This document shows positions 34,742-44,831 of a stretch of 64,000 nucleotides of DNA, piece after piece. The stretch spans positions 5,076,001-5,140,000 of the forward strand of contig NZ_CP016162.1 of the NCBI RefSeq assembly GCF_001941865.1, written 5' to 3'. Position numbers and translations under genes: made by a program. The notes beneath the pieces are model-generated. The model searched no databases. It was not told the DNA's origin and worked only from the letters and a program-made list of their open reading frames with translations. Positions within the stretch are counted from its first letter, which is position 1; every line of letters begins with the position of its first letter. The DNA comes from Pseudomonas alcaliphila JAB1 (GTDB lineage: Bacteria > Pseudomonadota > Gammaproteobacteria > Pseudomonadales > Pseudomonadaceae).

Positions 34742-35113
34742 TTACTTCACCAAACGCCAACTGAAGGGGTAGCGATAGGGTTGCCCTTCATTGGCCTTGA
34801 TACCCGCGATGATGGTCAACACCAGCGCCGCCAGGCCCAACAGCATCAGCAGCGGGAAGCCGATCACCACCACCATCAGAATGAAGCAGACCACTGCGGC
34901 CAGCGCTACGCTGATCTGGAAGTTCAGCGCTTCCTTGCCCTGTGCATCGACGAAGGGGTCGAGATCTTTCTTGATCTGCCAGATGATCAGCGGGCCAAGC
35001 AGATTGCCGAAGGGGAACACCAGGCCGAGAAACGCGGCAAAGTGGCAGAACATGGCCCACTGACGCGCTTCCTGACTGGGCGTCGGAACCGGGTTTTGCA
35101 TATCGTCGTTCAT
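34742..35113 (-). CDS. DUF4870 small membrane protein
   Basis: A 123-residue protein with about three or four membrane helices: one near 22-40 (FCHFAAFLGLVFPFG), one near 40-50, and a pair near 68-105 (FILMVVVIGFPLLMLLGLAALVLTIIAG). The stretch IIWQIKKDLDPFVDAQGKEALNFQIS is typical of the DUF4870 family of unknown function. Start MNDDMQNP at 35113 is chosen. Divergent order with rph (35142-35861) on the same strand, 28 bp downstream of it, so it may be transcribed with rph. Confidence 0.8.
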   Translation of the reverse strand: MNDDMQNPVPTPSQEARQWAMFCHFAAFLGLVFPFGNLLGPLIIWQIKKDLDPFVDAQGKEALNFQISVALAAVVCFILMVVVIGFPLLMLLGLAALVLTIIAGIKANEGQPYRYPFSWRLVK

Positions 35114-35141
35114 ACGGGTGCTCCTTGCTCGGCTAAAGATT

Positions 35142-35861
35142 TCAGTCGACCAGAGCGGCCTTCTGCAGTTCAAAGATCTCGTTCATGCCTTTCTGCGCCA
35201 GTGCCAGCATGGCGTTGAATTCGTCAGGCTGGAACGGCGCGCCTTCGGCAGTGCCCTGCACTTCGATAAAGCCACCGGCATTGGTCATCACCACGTTGAG
35301 GTCGGTCTCGGCGGCGGAGTCTTCCAGGTAGTCCAGATCCAGCACCGGCTCGCCTTGGTAGATGCCGACCGACACCGCTGCGATCATCTGCTTGAGCGGC
35401 TCGCCCTTGAGCGAACCACGCTTCTTCAGCACTTTCAGGGCATCGACCAGCGCCACCATGGCGCCGGTGATGGAGGCAGTGCGGGTGCCACCGTCAGCCT
35501 GGATCACGTCGCAATCGACGTACAGGGTGTTCTCGCCCAGCTTGGTCATGTCCAGTGCTGCGCGCAGCGAACGGCCGATCAGGCGCTGGATTTCCAGGGT
35601 ACGCCCGCCCTGCTTGCCGCGGCTGGCTTCACGCTGGTTACGCTCGCCGGTGGCGCGCGGCAGCATGCCGTATTCGGCAGTCAGCCAGCCCTGGCCCTGG
35701 CCCTTGAGGAAGCGCGGCACGCCGGATTCGACGCTGACGGTGCAGATCACCTTGGTATCGCCAAACTCCACCAGCACCGAACCCTCGGCGTGCTTGGTGT
35801 AGTTGCGGGTGATGCGAATCGAGCGCAACTGATCGGCGGCGCGGCCACTGGGACGTTTCAT
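35142..35861 (-). CDS. rph: Ribonuclease PH
   Basis: A 239-residue phosphorolytic 3' exoribonuclease. Conserved segments include the N-terminal [28 protein letters not shown] with the active-site region near residue 65-80, and [18 protein letters not shown] near 113-130. It trims the 3' ends of tRNA precursors. It diverges from yicC as in most gammaproteobacteria, with 174 bp between their starts. Complete and intact. Confidence 0.97.
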   Translation of the reverse strand: MKRPSGRAADQLRSIRITRNYTKHAEGSVLVEFGDTKVICTVSVESGVPRFLKGQGQGWLTAEYGMLPRATGERNQREASRGKQGGRTLEIQRLIGRSLRAALDMTKLGENTLYVDCDVIQADGGTRTASITGAMVALVDALKVLKKRGSLKGEPLKQMIAAVSVGIYQGEPVLDLDYLEDSAAETDLNVVMTNAGGFIEVQGTAEGAPFQPDEFNAMLALAQKGMNEIFELQKAALVD

Positions 35862-36035
35862 CGAGCGATACCTACTTCATTAAGTGAAAACAGTGCGCAT
35901 TATAGGGGCGCTCGAGCAAGGCGACACGCCGAATTGGCGCCAGCAGATGGCAGGCCCGATCGCCTGCACATGAAATGGGTAGGTACCGTGAGCTACAATC
36001 CTGCGTTTTTCGAGCCGACTTCCACGAGGTATCCC

Positions 36036-37573
<1,538 letters not shown>

Positions 37574-37667
37574 AACAGCGCTTCCATTGTCGCTGGTGAT
37601 TTTTTAGACTATTCAGTCCGCTCGCCCGCTCGGGCCAAGCTTATCCGCACAAGTTACGAGGAACACC

Positions 37668-37931
37668 ATGGCTCGCGTTACCGTCGAAGATTGCCTGGAC
37701 AACGTTGATAACCGCTTCGAACTGGTCATGCTCGCGACCAAGCGTTCGCGCCAGCTGGCCACCGGCGGCAAAGAGCCGAAAGTGGCTTGGGAAAACGACA
37801 AGCCCACCGTAGTGGCCCTGCGCGAAATCGCTGCTGGCCTGGTGGACTACGACGTGATCGCCCAGGACGATATCGTCGAAGAAGAACCGCTGTTCGCTGC
37901 CTTCGAGGAAGAGGCCAACGAGCCTCTGTAA
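37668..37931 (+). CDS. rpoZ: RNA polymerase omega subunit
   Basis: An 87-residue omega subunit. It begins [22 protein letters not shown] and has [10 protein letters not shown] near residue 25, the usual contact surface with beta prime. The C-terminal acidic tail ([15 protein letters not shown]) is typical of Pseudomonas. It assists polymerase assembly and ppGpp response. It stands between gmk and spoT; GAGGA (37655-37659) is its ribosome-binding site. Confidence 0.97.
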   Translation: MARVTVEDCLDNVDNRFELVMLATKRSRQLATGGKEPKVAWENDKPTVVALREIAAGLVDYDVIAQDDIVEEEPLFAAFEEEANEPL

Positions 37932-37994
37932 GTCGATGATGCCGGGTCGAAGTTGCGCGGCGGGTAGCCAAACCGGTCATGAGGGGAATACCCC

Positions 37995-40106
37995 ATGGCT
38001 GGTATAGACGCTCTCGCCGACCGACTTTCGGCCTATCTCGGCCATGACCAGGTCAACCTGGTTCGCCGAGCCTACTTCTACGCCGAACAGGCGCACGATG
38101 GCCAACGCCGCCGCAGCGGCGAAGCCTACGTGACCCACCCGCTGGCCGTGGCCAGCATCCTCGCCGACATGCACATGGATCATCAGAGCCTGATGGCCGC
38201 CATGCTGCACGACGTGATCGAAGACACCGGCATCGCCAAGGAAGCGCTCAACGTGCAGTTCGGCGAAACCGTGGCCGAACTGGTCGACGGGGTCAGCAAG
38301 CTGACCCAGATGAACTTCGAAACCAAGGCCGAGGCGCAGGCCGAGAACTTCCAGAAGATGGCCATGGCCATGGCCCGCGACATCCGCGTGATTCTGGTCA
38401 AGCTTGCCGACCGCCTGCACAACATGCGCACCCTCGATGCCATGCCGCACGAGAAGAGCCGGCGCATCGCCAAGGAAACCCTGGAAATCTACGCGCCCAT
38501 CGCCAACCGGCTGGGCATGCACAACATGCGCGTGGAATTCGAAGACCTGGGCTTCAAGGCCATGCACCCGATGCGCTCGGAGCGCATCCGCGCCGCCGTG
38601 CGCCGCGCTCGGGGCAACCGCAAGGAAATCGTGGCCAAGATCGAGGAATCGATCCAGATGTGCCTGCAACGCGAGGGCATGGAAGGCGAAGTGATCGGCC
38701 GCGAGAAACACCTGTACAGCATCTACCAGAAGATGCGCGGCAAACGTAAGGCGTTCAACGAGATCATGGACGTCTACGCCTTCCGCATCATCGTCGACAA
38801 GGTCGACACCTGCTACCGCGTGCTCGGCGCCGTGCACAACTTGTATAAACCCTTGCCCGGGCGCTTCAAGGATTACATCGCGATCCCCAAGGCCAACGGC
38901 TACCAGTCGCTGCACACCACGCTGTTCGGCATGCACGGCGTGCCCATCGAGATCCAGATCCGCACCCGCGAAATGGAAGAGATGGCCAACAACGGCATCG
39001 CCGCCCACTGGCTGTACAAGTCCAATGAGGACGATGCGCCCAAGGGCAACCACGCCCGCGCGCGTCAGTGGGTCAAGGGCGTACTGGAGCTGCAGCAACG
39101 CGCCGGCAACTCGCTGGAATTCATCGAGAGCGTGAAGATCGACCTGTTTCCCGACGAGGTCTACGTGTTCACGCCCAAGGGTCGCATCATGGAGCTGCCA
39201 AAAGGCTCCACCGCGGTCGACTTCGCCTACGCGGTACACACCGACGTCGGCAATACCTGCATCGCCTGCCGCATCAACCGTCGCCTGGCGCCGCTGTCGC
39301 AGGCACTGGAAAGTGGCTCGACGGTAGAAATCGTCACCGCGCCGGGCGCCCGGCCGAATCCGGCCTGGCTCAACTTCGTGGTCACCGGCAAGGCACGCAC
39401 GCACATTCGCCATGCCCTCAAGCAGCAGCGCCGCTCGGAATCGATCAGCCTCGGCGAACGCCTGCTGAACAAGGTGCTGGCCAGCTTCGACACGCACCTG
39501 GAAAAGATCGCGCCCGAGCGCGTACAGGCGGTGCTCGGCGAATACCGCCAGGAGGTCATCGAGGACCTGCTCGAAGACATCGGCCTGGGCAACCGCATGG
39601 CCTACGTCGTGGCCCGCCGCCTGCTGGCCGAGAGTGGCGACGAAACCCTGCCGAGCAGCGAAGGGCCCCTGGCGATCCGCGGTACCGAAGGCCTGGTGAT
39701 GAGCTACGCCAAGTGCTGCACGCCGATCCCGGGCGATCCCATCGTCGGCTACCTGTCTGCCGGCAAGGGCATGGTGGTGCACATGGAAAGCTGCCGGAAC
39801 ATCGTCGACATCCGCCACAATCCGGAAAAATGCATCCAGCTCAACTGGGCCAAGGATGTCACCGGCGAATTCAACGTCGAACTGCGCGTCGAGCTGGAAC
39901 ACCAGCGCGGCCTGATCGCCCTGCTGGCCAGCAGCGTCAATGCCGCCGATGGCAACATCGAGAAGATCAGCATGGACGAACGCGACGGCCGTATCAGCGT
40001 CGTGCAACTGGTGGTCAGCGTGCATGACCGCGTGCACCTGGCCCGCGTGATCAAGAAACTGCGCGCGCTCAAGGGCGTGATGCGTATCACCCGAGTACGC
40101 GCCTGA
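37995..40106 (+). CDS. spoT: Bifunctional (p)ppGpp synthetase/hydrolase SpoT
   Basis: A 703-residue RelA/SpoT homologue. The hydrolase HD domain has HDVIEDT near residue 73. The synthetase domain follows (about 200-350, [16 protein letters not shown]). The TGS domain is near 385-445 ([27 protein letters not shown]). The C-terminal ACT domain is present (about 625-703). It is mainly a ppGpp hydrolase and senses starvation through the C-terminal region. Start ATG at 37995 with GAGGG upstream. Normal position after rpoZ and before ridA. Complete with no lesion. Confidence 0.96.
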   Translation: MAGIDALADRLSAYLGHDQVNLVRRAYFYAEQAHDGQRRRSGEAYVTHPLAVASILADMHMDHQSLMAAMLHDVIEDTGIAKEALNVQFGETVAELVDGVSKLTQMNFETKAEAQAENFQKMAMAMARDIRVILVKLADRLHNMRTLDAMPHEKSRRIAKETLEIYAPIANRLGMHNMRVEFEDLGFKAMHPMRSERIRAAVRRARGNRKEIVAKIEESIQMCLQREGMEGEVIGREKHLYSIYQKMRGKRKAFNEIMDVYAFRIIVDKVDTCYRVLGAVHNLYKPLPGRFKDYIAIPKANGYQSLHTTLFGMHGVPIEIQIRTREMEEMANNGIAAHWLYKSNEDDAPKGNHARARQWVKGVLELQQRAGNSLEFIESVKIDLFPDEVYVFTPKGRIMELPKGSTAVDFAYAVHTDVGNTCIACRINRRLAPLSQALESGSTVEIVTAPGARPNPAWLNFVVTGKARTHIRHALKQQRRSESISLGERLLNKVLASFDTHLEKIAPERVQAVLGEYRQEVIEDLLEDIGLGNRMAYVVARRLLAESGDETLPSSEGPLAIRGTEGLVMSYAKCCTPIPGDPIVGYLSAGKGMVVHMESCRNIVDIRHNPEKCIQLNWAKDVTGEFNVELRVELEHQRGLIALLASSVNAADGNIEKISMDERDGRISVVQLVVSVHDRVHLARVIKKLRALKGVMRITRVRA

Positions 40107-40174
40107 CACAATTCCCCTATTTCCAGTCTGTAGGCTGGGTGCTCGACCCAGCCAGTTCTCACAAGGAGCGATTC

Positions 40175-40555
40175 ATGAGCAAGACCGTCATCACCAGCGA
40201 CAAGGCCCCCGCCGCCATCGGCACCTACTCCCAGGCGATCAAGGCCGGCAACACCGTCTACATGTCCGGCCAGATCCCGTTGGATCCGGTGAGCATGGAG
40301 CTGGTCGAAGGCTTCGAAGCACAGACCGTGCAGGTCTTCGAGAACCTCAAGGCGGTGGCTGAAGCCGCCGGCGGCTCGTTCAAGGACATCGTCAAGCTGA
40401 ACATCTTCCTCACCGACCTGTCGCACTTCGCCAAGGTCAACGAGATCATGGGCCGCTATTTCGAACAGCCCTACCCGGCTCGCGCCGCTATCGGCGTTGC
40501 TGCTCTGCCGCGCGGCGCGCAGGTGGAAATGGACGCTATTCTGGTCATCGAGTAA
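40175..40555 (+). CDS. ridA: RidA family reactive enamine/imine deaminase
   Basis: A 126-residue YjgF/RidA protein. It contains the family signature [23 protein letters not shown] (about 16-38), and [24 protein letters not shown] with the active-site Arg near 105. It removes enamines formed by PLP enzymes such as threonine dehydratase. Start ATG at 40175 with AAGGAG (40163-40168); an upstream frame is not needed. Located 68 bp after spoT, as in PAO1. Confidence 0.95.
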   Translation: MSKTVITSDKAPAAIGTYSQAIKAGNTVYMSGQIPLDPVSMELVEGFEAQTVQVFENLKAVAEAAGGSFKDIVKLNIFLTDLSHFAKVNEIMGRYFEQPYPARAAIGVAALPRGAQVEMDAILVIE

Positions 40556-40610
40556 GTCGTTCGAACGGGGCGCCAGGCCCCGCTCGCCCTTCCCCGGCAT
40601 GGAGATCGCC

Positions 40611-41342
40611 ATGCGTCTGCTTCCTCTGCTGCTATGCGGCGCCCTGCTCGGCGGCTGCGCCAGCACGCCGAACAACGACCCGAGCGGTACCTGGATCAAC
40701 CAGGCAGCCATCGATGCCGCCCGCGAGAGCGGTCGCCTACGCGAAGCCCTGCTCGCCTACGGCCCCAACCTCGAATGGCAGATCAACCCCGAACAACAGC
40801 AGGCCAGCTACAGCAACGGCTTCGAGCTGGCCGAGGGCAGGCTGCAGGGTGCCGGAGAGGGGCGTTGGCAGGTGACCTTCTACGGTGATTACAACGAGCA
40901 GCTCGCCATTCAGAACGGCGAACTGGTGCAGATCGCCAGCGAATACTGGCCCGAGCAGCACTTCGCCCGCGTCAACAGCTCCAGCGAACCCAAGCCAATG
41001 GGCAGCAGCTTCGAGCAGGCACTATATCGCGACTACCTGGGCGGCGACTGGCTGATCGAAGAAGGTCTGGGCCAGGGTGGCCTGGTGCGCTTCAACAGCG
41101 ACGGGCAGGTACAAGGCCTGCCCGGCGCCGAACGCTTTGCCCTGTGCCTGGCAGGCGACTGCGCGGCCATGAGCGGCGAACATGACAGTCTTTGGCTGCA
41201 AGCCGGTGATCAGGGTAGCCCCTGGTTGTTCGTGCATGAAGGCAATCAGCTGCGCATCTTCGAAGCGCAGAACCGCGCCCAGTTCGACGAGATGCCCGAG
41301 TACCAGCCCGGCCCGCAACGCTGGTTGCTCAAACGCCGCTGA
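40611..41342 (+). CDS. Predicted lipoprotein, unknown function
   Basis: A 243-residue exported protein with a lipoprotein signal (MRLLPLLLCGALLGGC, lipobox LGGC with Cys16). After the Cys comes ASTPNNDPSGTWINQAAIDAAR. The rest is a mixed beta-rich sequence with two repeat-like Asp/Gly segments but no family recognised. Start 40611 is preferred to the ATG at 40599 because GGAG at 40601-40604 gives it normal spacing. Outer membrane lipoprotein is probable, since the residue after Cys is Ala, not Asp. No homology-based role can be given. Confidence 0.75.
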   Translation: MRLLPLLLCGALLGGCASTPNNDPSGTWINQAAIDAARESGRLREALLAYGPNLEWQINPEQQQASYSNGFELAEGRLQGAGEGRWQVTFYGDYNEQLAIQNGELVQIASEYWPEQHFARVNSSSEPKPMGSSFEQALYRDYLGGDWLIEEGLGQGGLVRFNSDGQVQGLPGAERFALCLAGDCAAMSGEHDSLWLQAGDQGSPWLFVHEGNQLRIFEAQNRAQFDEMPEYQPGPQRWLLKRR

Positions 41343-41379
41343 TCAGCAGGCGTCGCCTCCGGGCAGGAGCGGCGCCACG

Positions 41380-41997
41380 CTATAGAGCACCCAGCAACAG
41401 CCAGCCTCCCAGCGCCAGCAACAGGCCACCGCAACCGCGATCCAGCCAGCGCACGCGCCGCTGCAACCAGCTGCGCCAGCGCGCCTGATCGAGCAGGCGC
41501 ACCAGCGCCAGATCCCAGAACAGCACCACCAGGGTCATCCACAGCATCGCCAGGCCCAGCCCCCATGCCGGCATTGCCGACTCGCGCAAGACCCCGAATA
41601 GCCCGGCATAGAACAGCGGCAATTTGGGGTTGAGGCTGCTGGCAAGAAGGCCCTGACGCATGCCCTTCCACACCCCGCCCAGCCTCAGTTGATCACCCTG
41701 CGGTAGGACCAGATCTCGCCGCGAGGCCAGCGCCTGCAGGCCGATCCAGGCGAAATACAGCCCGCCGCCGACCTGCAAGCAGCGCCACAGCCAACTGCCC
41801 TCGGCGGGTAACAACGTCATGACGAACAGCACCAGCAGCATGCTCAGCAGGTTGGCCAGCGCAATGCCGCAGGCGCAACCGTCGGCCTGGTGCCGGCCCT
41901 TGGCCAGCGCGGTACGAATCAATAGAAAGAAGTCCGGCCCGGGCGACAGCAAGGCCGCGAAATGAGTACCAGCCACCAGTAGAAACAACACGAACAT
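41380..41997 (-). CDS. LysE family amino acid exporter
   Basis: A 205-residue membrane protein with five or six helices. It begins MFVLFLLVAGTHFAALLSPGPDFFLLIRTALAKG; the SPGPDFF segment is the LysE/RhtB signature. Further helices lie around 38-66 and 112-170. Such proteins export amino acids such as lysine, homoserine or threonine. An AraC regulator gene (42136-42936) precedes it on the same strand with 138 bp between, so the regulator may control it. Substrate is not visible. Start 41997 avoids an unlikely long charged leader. Confidence 0.88.
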   Translation of the reverse strand: MFVLFLLVAGTHFAALLSPGPDFFLLIRTALAKGRHQADGCACGIALANLLSMLLVLFVMTLLPAEGSWLWRCLQVGGGLYFAWIGLQALASRRDLVLPQGDQLRLGGVWKGMRQGLLASSLNPKLPLFYAGLFGVLRESAMPAWGLGLAMLWMTLVVLFWDLALVRLLDQARWRSWLQRRVRWLDRGCGGLLLALGGWLLLGAL

Positions 41998-42135
41998 GGC
42001 ACCTCCGTTTGGCGGAGGCAGTGTCGGCAACTGGCGGTATCGATGTATTGGAAAAAACTCAGGCTCTACAGCGACGCAATCGCTGCCGAACAACTTGGCG
42101 CGCCCCGATGCAAGTTCGCGCAAAGCCTTGCCGAA

Positions 42136-42936
42136 TCAGGCCTGCGCCACGGCGCGAAAACGCCCCGGAGTGACCCCGGTGAAACGGCGAAACACGCCGT
42201 TGAAATGCGCCTGGTCATAAAAGCCCAGATCCAGTGCGACATCGGCCAGGGCCTGGCCTTGCAACAACCTGCGCTTGGCTTCACGCACTCGGCGCTGCAG
42301 TAGATAGGTGTGTGGCGGCACGCCATAGGCACGGCGAAATGCCTCGATCAGGTGGCGTGGGTGACGCTGCACCAAGGCAGCCAATTGCTCGAGGCTGACA
42401 GCCTCGGCGTAGTGCGCTTCCAGGTAATCGCGCAGGTACGCCGTCACCCCGCTGTCGCGACATGTCGGGCGCGCCTCGCGCAAGCCACCGTGCCGCACGA
42501 AGACCAGCTCCAGCAACGCCAGCAGTTCGCTCTCCAACGCCAGCGCATCACCGCGCTCGAACTCGCCAGCCAGTTGCGCAAGGCTTGCCGCGACGCGGCC
42601 GTCGTCATCTGGATTGAGTGTGCTGAAGCCGTTGGGCAGGCGCTTGCGCCCGAGCAGCGCCGGCAGCCGCGACTCTTCGATATAGAGCATGCGATAGACC
42701 ACACGCGCAGACTCGGCATGCCCGGTATGCGGCTCCTCGGGGTTCATCAGCGACAGGGTGCCGGCAGGCAGCGCATAGCGCTGACCACGACACTGGTAGC
42801 CACCGACACCCTGCACGATGGCACCGATGGCGAAGGCATCATGACTATGTCGGCCAAAGGCCTGCCCGGAGAAGTCGGCGTGAAACAGCTCGACGCCCGG
42901 CAGCCAGGGCTTGGCCAGCAAGCTGTTGGCGTCCAT
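42136..42936 (-). CDS. AraC-family transcriptional regulator with cupin domain
   Basis: A 266-residue AraC regulator. The N-terminal cupin-like sensing domain has HADFSGQAFGRHSHDAFAIGAI and the LMNPEEPHTGHA turn (about 20-80). The C-terminal two helix-turn-helix domain contains AEAVSLEQLAALVQRHPRHL and ADVALDLGFYDQAHFNGVF, ending GVTPGRFR. This build is common in regulators placed next to LysE exporters. Its ATG at 42936 begins one base after the stop of the epimerase gene, so the two are in one transcript. Confidence 0.9.
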   Translation of the reverse strand: MDANSLLAKPWLPGVELFHADFSGQAFGRHSHDAFAIGAIVQGVGGYQCRGQRYALPAGTLSLMNPEEPHTGHAESARVVYRMLYIEESRLPALLGRKRLPNGFSTLNPDDDGRVAASLAQLAGEFERGDALALESELLALLELVFVRHGGLREARPTCRDSGVTAYLRDYLEAHYAEAVSLEQLAALVQRHPRHLIEAFRRAYGVPPHTYLLQRRVREAKRRLLQGQALADVALDLGFYDQAHFNGVFRRFTGVTPGRFRAVAQA

Positions 42937-42937
42937 T

Positions 42938-43795
42938 TCAGCGCTCGGCAAGGATTGCCGCATAGCCCTCGCGGTAGCTCGGATACTGCGGCGCCCAACC
43001 CAGCGCACGAGCGCGGGCATTGCGGCAACGCTTGCTACCGGCTCGGCGCACGCGCTGTTCGTCGCTCCAATGGCTGACGCCCAGTTGCTCACGCAGCCAA
43101 CCCACTACTTCGTGCAGCGGCGCCGGCTCGTCGTCGACGCCCAGGTAGCAATCGGCCAAGGGCACACCGGCGGCATCCGCCTGCAACAGCGTGGTGAACA
43201 GGCCGGCAGCATCCTCGACATGAATGCGATTGCCATACAGCGGCGGCGTTTCGCTGACCCGATAGCCGCCGCGCACCTGGCTCAGCAACCATTCCCGGCC
43301 GGGGCCGTAGAGGCCTGTCAGACGCACCGTGGTCGCCGGCAACCCGCTGTCGAGCGCTACACGTTCGGCCTCGCGCATGATCACCGCAGAAAAACTCTGG
43401 GCTTCGGCCACAGAGTCCTCGTCGATCCACTCGCCCTCCTGCTGCCCGTACACGCCGCTGCTGGAGGCGAACAGGATGCGCCGCGGGCGCTGGCCATGCT
43501 GCGCCAACCAGCTCAACACGCGGCGCAGCCCCTCGACATAGGCGGCGCGATAGCCGGCCTCGTCATGCTCGGTGGCGGCGGCGCAGTACACCAGGTAATC
43601 CAGTTGCCCTTGCGGCCAATCCGCCGGACAGGCATCGGCGTGCAGATCGCCGGCCAGCGGCTCGATGGCGGCCGGCAGCGCGGCCACGTTACGACGCATA
43701 CCGAGCACGCGCCAGCCTTGTGCGGCCATACGCAGGCCAAGGCGGGTACCGACGTCTCCACACCCGGCAATCAGCAGGCTGTTGCATCCCGACAT
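42938..43795 (-). CDS. NAD(P)-dependent sugar epimerase/reductase-like SDR protein
   Basis: A 285-residue extended short-chain dehydrogenase. The Rossmann turn AGCGDVGTRLG is near residues 10-20, with the fold markers LVYCAAATEHDE, ASSSGVYGQ (catalytic Ser/Tyr region, near 115) and TGLYGPGR. The catalytic YxxxK tyrosine is replaced: the expected position reads SFSAVIMREAE, so a normal YxxxK is absent. Such proteins may be atypical reductases or non-catalytic. The start at 43795 has GGAG six to seven bases upstream. Transcribed with the AraC gene. Confidence 0.78.
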   Translation of the reverse strand: MSGCNSLLIAGCGDVGTRLGLRMAAQGWRVLGMRRNVAALPAAIEPLAGDLHADACPADWPQGQLDYLVYCAAATEHDEAGYRAAYVEGLRRVLSWLAQHGQRPRRILFASSSGVYGQQEGEWIDEDSVAEAQSFSAVIMREAERVALDSGLPATTVRLTGLYGPGREWLLSQVRGGYRVSETPPLYGNRIHVEDAAGLFTTLLQADAAGVPLADCYLGVDDEPAPLHEVVGWLREQLGVSHWSDEQRVRRAGSKRCRNARARALGWAPQYPSYREGYAAILAER

Positions 43796-43893
43796 GCTTT
43801 TCTCCATGACATTTATGCAAAGGCGCAGTTTAGCCCGGTTGGTTCATTCGTATGCAAAGGCTATGCTTGTCGGCAATTTAATGGATAAACACT

Positions 43894-44823
43894 ATGACCC
43901 TCACCGAACTGCGGTACATCGTCACCCTCGCCCAGGAACAACACTTCGGCCGCGCCGCCGAGCGTTGCCACGTCAGCCAGCCGACCCTGTCGGTGGGCGT
44001 GAAGAAGCTGGAGGACGAGCTGGGCGTGCTGATCTTCGAACGCAGCAAGAGCGCCGTGCGCCTGACGCCGGTCGGTGAAGGCATCGTTACCCAGGCACAG
44101 AAGGTGCTGGAGCAGGCCCAGGGCATTCGCGAGCTGGCCCAGGCCGGCAAGAACCAGCTGACCGCCCCGCTGAAGATTGGCGCCATCTACACCGTCGGCC
44201 CCTATCTGTTCCCGCACCTGATTCCGCAGCTGCACCGGGTCGCCCCGGACATGCCGCTGTACATCGAGGAAAACTTCACCCATATCCTGCGTGACAAACT
44301 GCGCACCGGTGAGCTCGACGCCATCATCATCGCCCTGCCGTTCCAGGAGGCCGACGTACTGACCAAGCCGCTGTACGACGAGCCCTTCTACGCCCTGCTG
44401 CCAGCCGGCCATCCCTGGGCGGAGCTGGAGACCATCGACACCAAGCTGCTCAACGACAAGAGCCTGCTGCTGCTCGGTGAAGGCCACTGCTTCCGCGACC
44501 AGGTGCTGGAAGCCTGCCCGACCCTGCGCAAGGGCGGCGACGACCACGGCAAGCACACCACGGTGGAGTCCAGCTCGCTGGAAACCATCCGCCATATGGT
44601 CGCCTCCGGCCTCGGCGTGTCGATCCTGCCGTTCTCGGCAGTGGACAGCCACCACTATGCGCCGGGCGTGATCGAAGTCCGTCCGCTCAGCGCGCCGGTG
44701 CCGTTCCGTACCGTGGCCATCGCCTGGCGTGCCAGCTTCCCGCGGCCCAACGCCATCGAAGTGCTGGCCGACTCGATCCGCCTCTGCTCGGTCGCCCGCA
44801 GCCCGCAGACCAAGGCAGTCTGA
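43894..44823 (+). CDS. oxyR: Hydrogen peroxide-sensing LysR regulator OxyR
   Basis: A 309-residue LysR-type regulator. The N-terminal winged helix (MTLTELRYIVTLAQEQHFGRAA) and the effector domain are standard. The redox pair is plain in GEGHCFRDQVLEAC, with the first and second cysteines nine residues apart as in the known Cys199-Cys208 disulfide. It activates catalase, alkyl hydroperoxide reductase and related genes when oxidised. recG starts nine bases after its stop, the usual pairing in Pseudomonas. The gene is intact, with a likely promoter in the 98 bp up to the divergent epimerase gene. Confidence 0.97.
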   Translation: MTLTELRYIVTLAQEQHFGRAAERCHVSQPTLSVGVKKLEDELGVLIFERSKSAVRLTPVGEGIVTQAQKVLEQAQGIRELAQAGKNQLTAPLKIGAIYTVGPYLFPHLIPQLHRVAPDMPLYIEENFTHILRDKLRTGELDAIIIALPFQEADVLTKPLYDEPFYALLPAGHPWAELETIDTKLLNDKSLLLLGEGHCFRDQVLEACPTLRKGGDDHGKHTTVESSSLETIRHMVASGLGVSILPFSAVDSHHYAPGVIEVRPLSAPVPFRTVAIAWRASFPRPNAIEVLADSIRLCSVARSPQTKAV

Positions 44824-44831
44824 GGCCAGAG

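Noticed and set aside
37977-40109. A 710-codon open frame on the minus strand
   Set aside because: It is antisense to spoT, is rich in His, Gly, Val and Asp in the manner of shadow frames, and shows no family motif.
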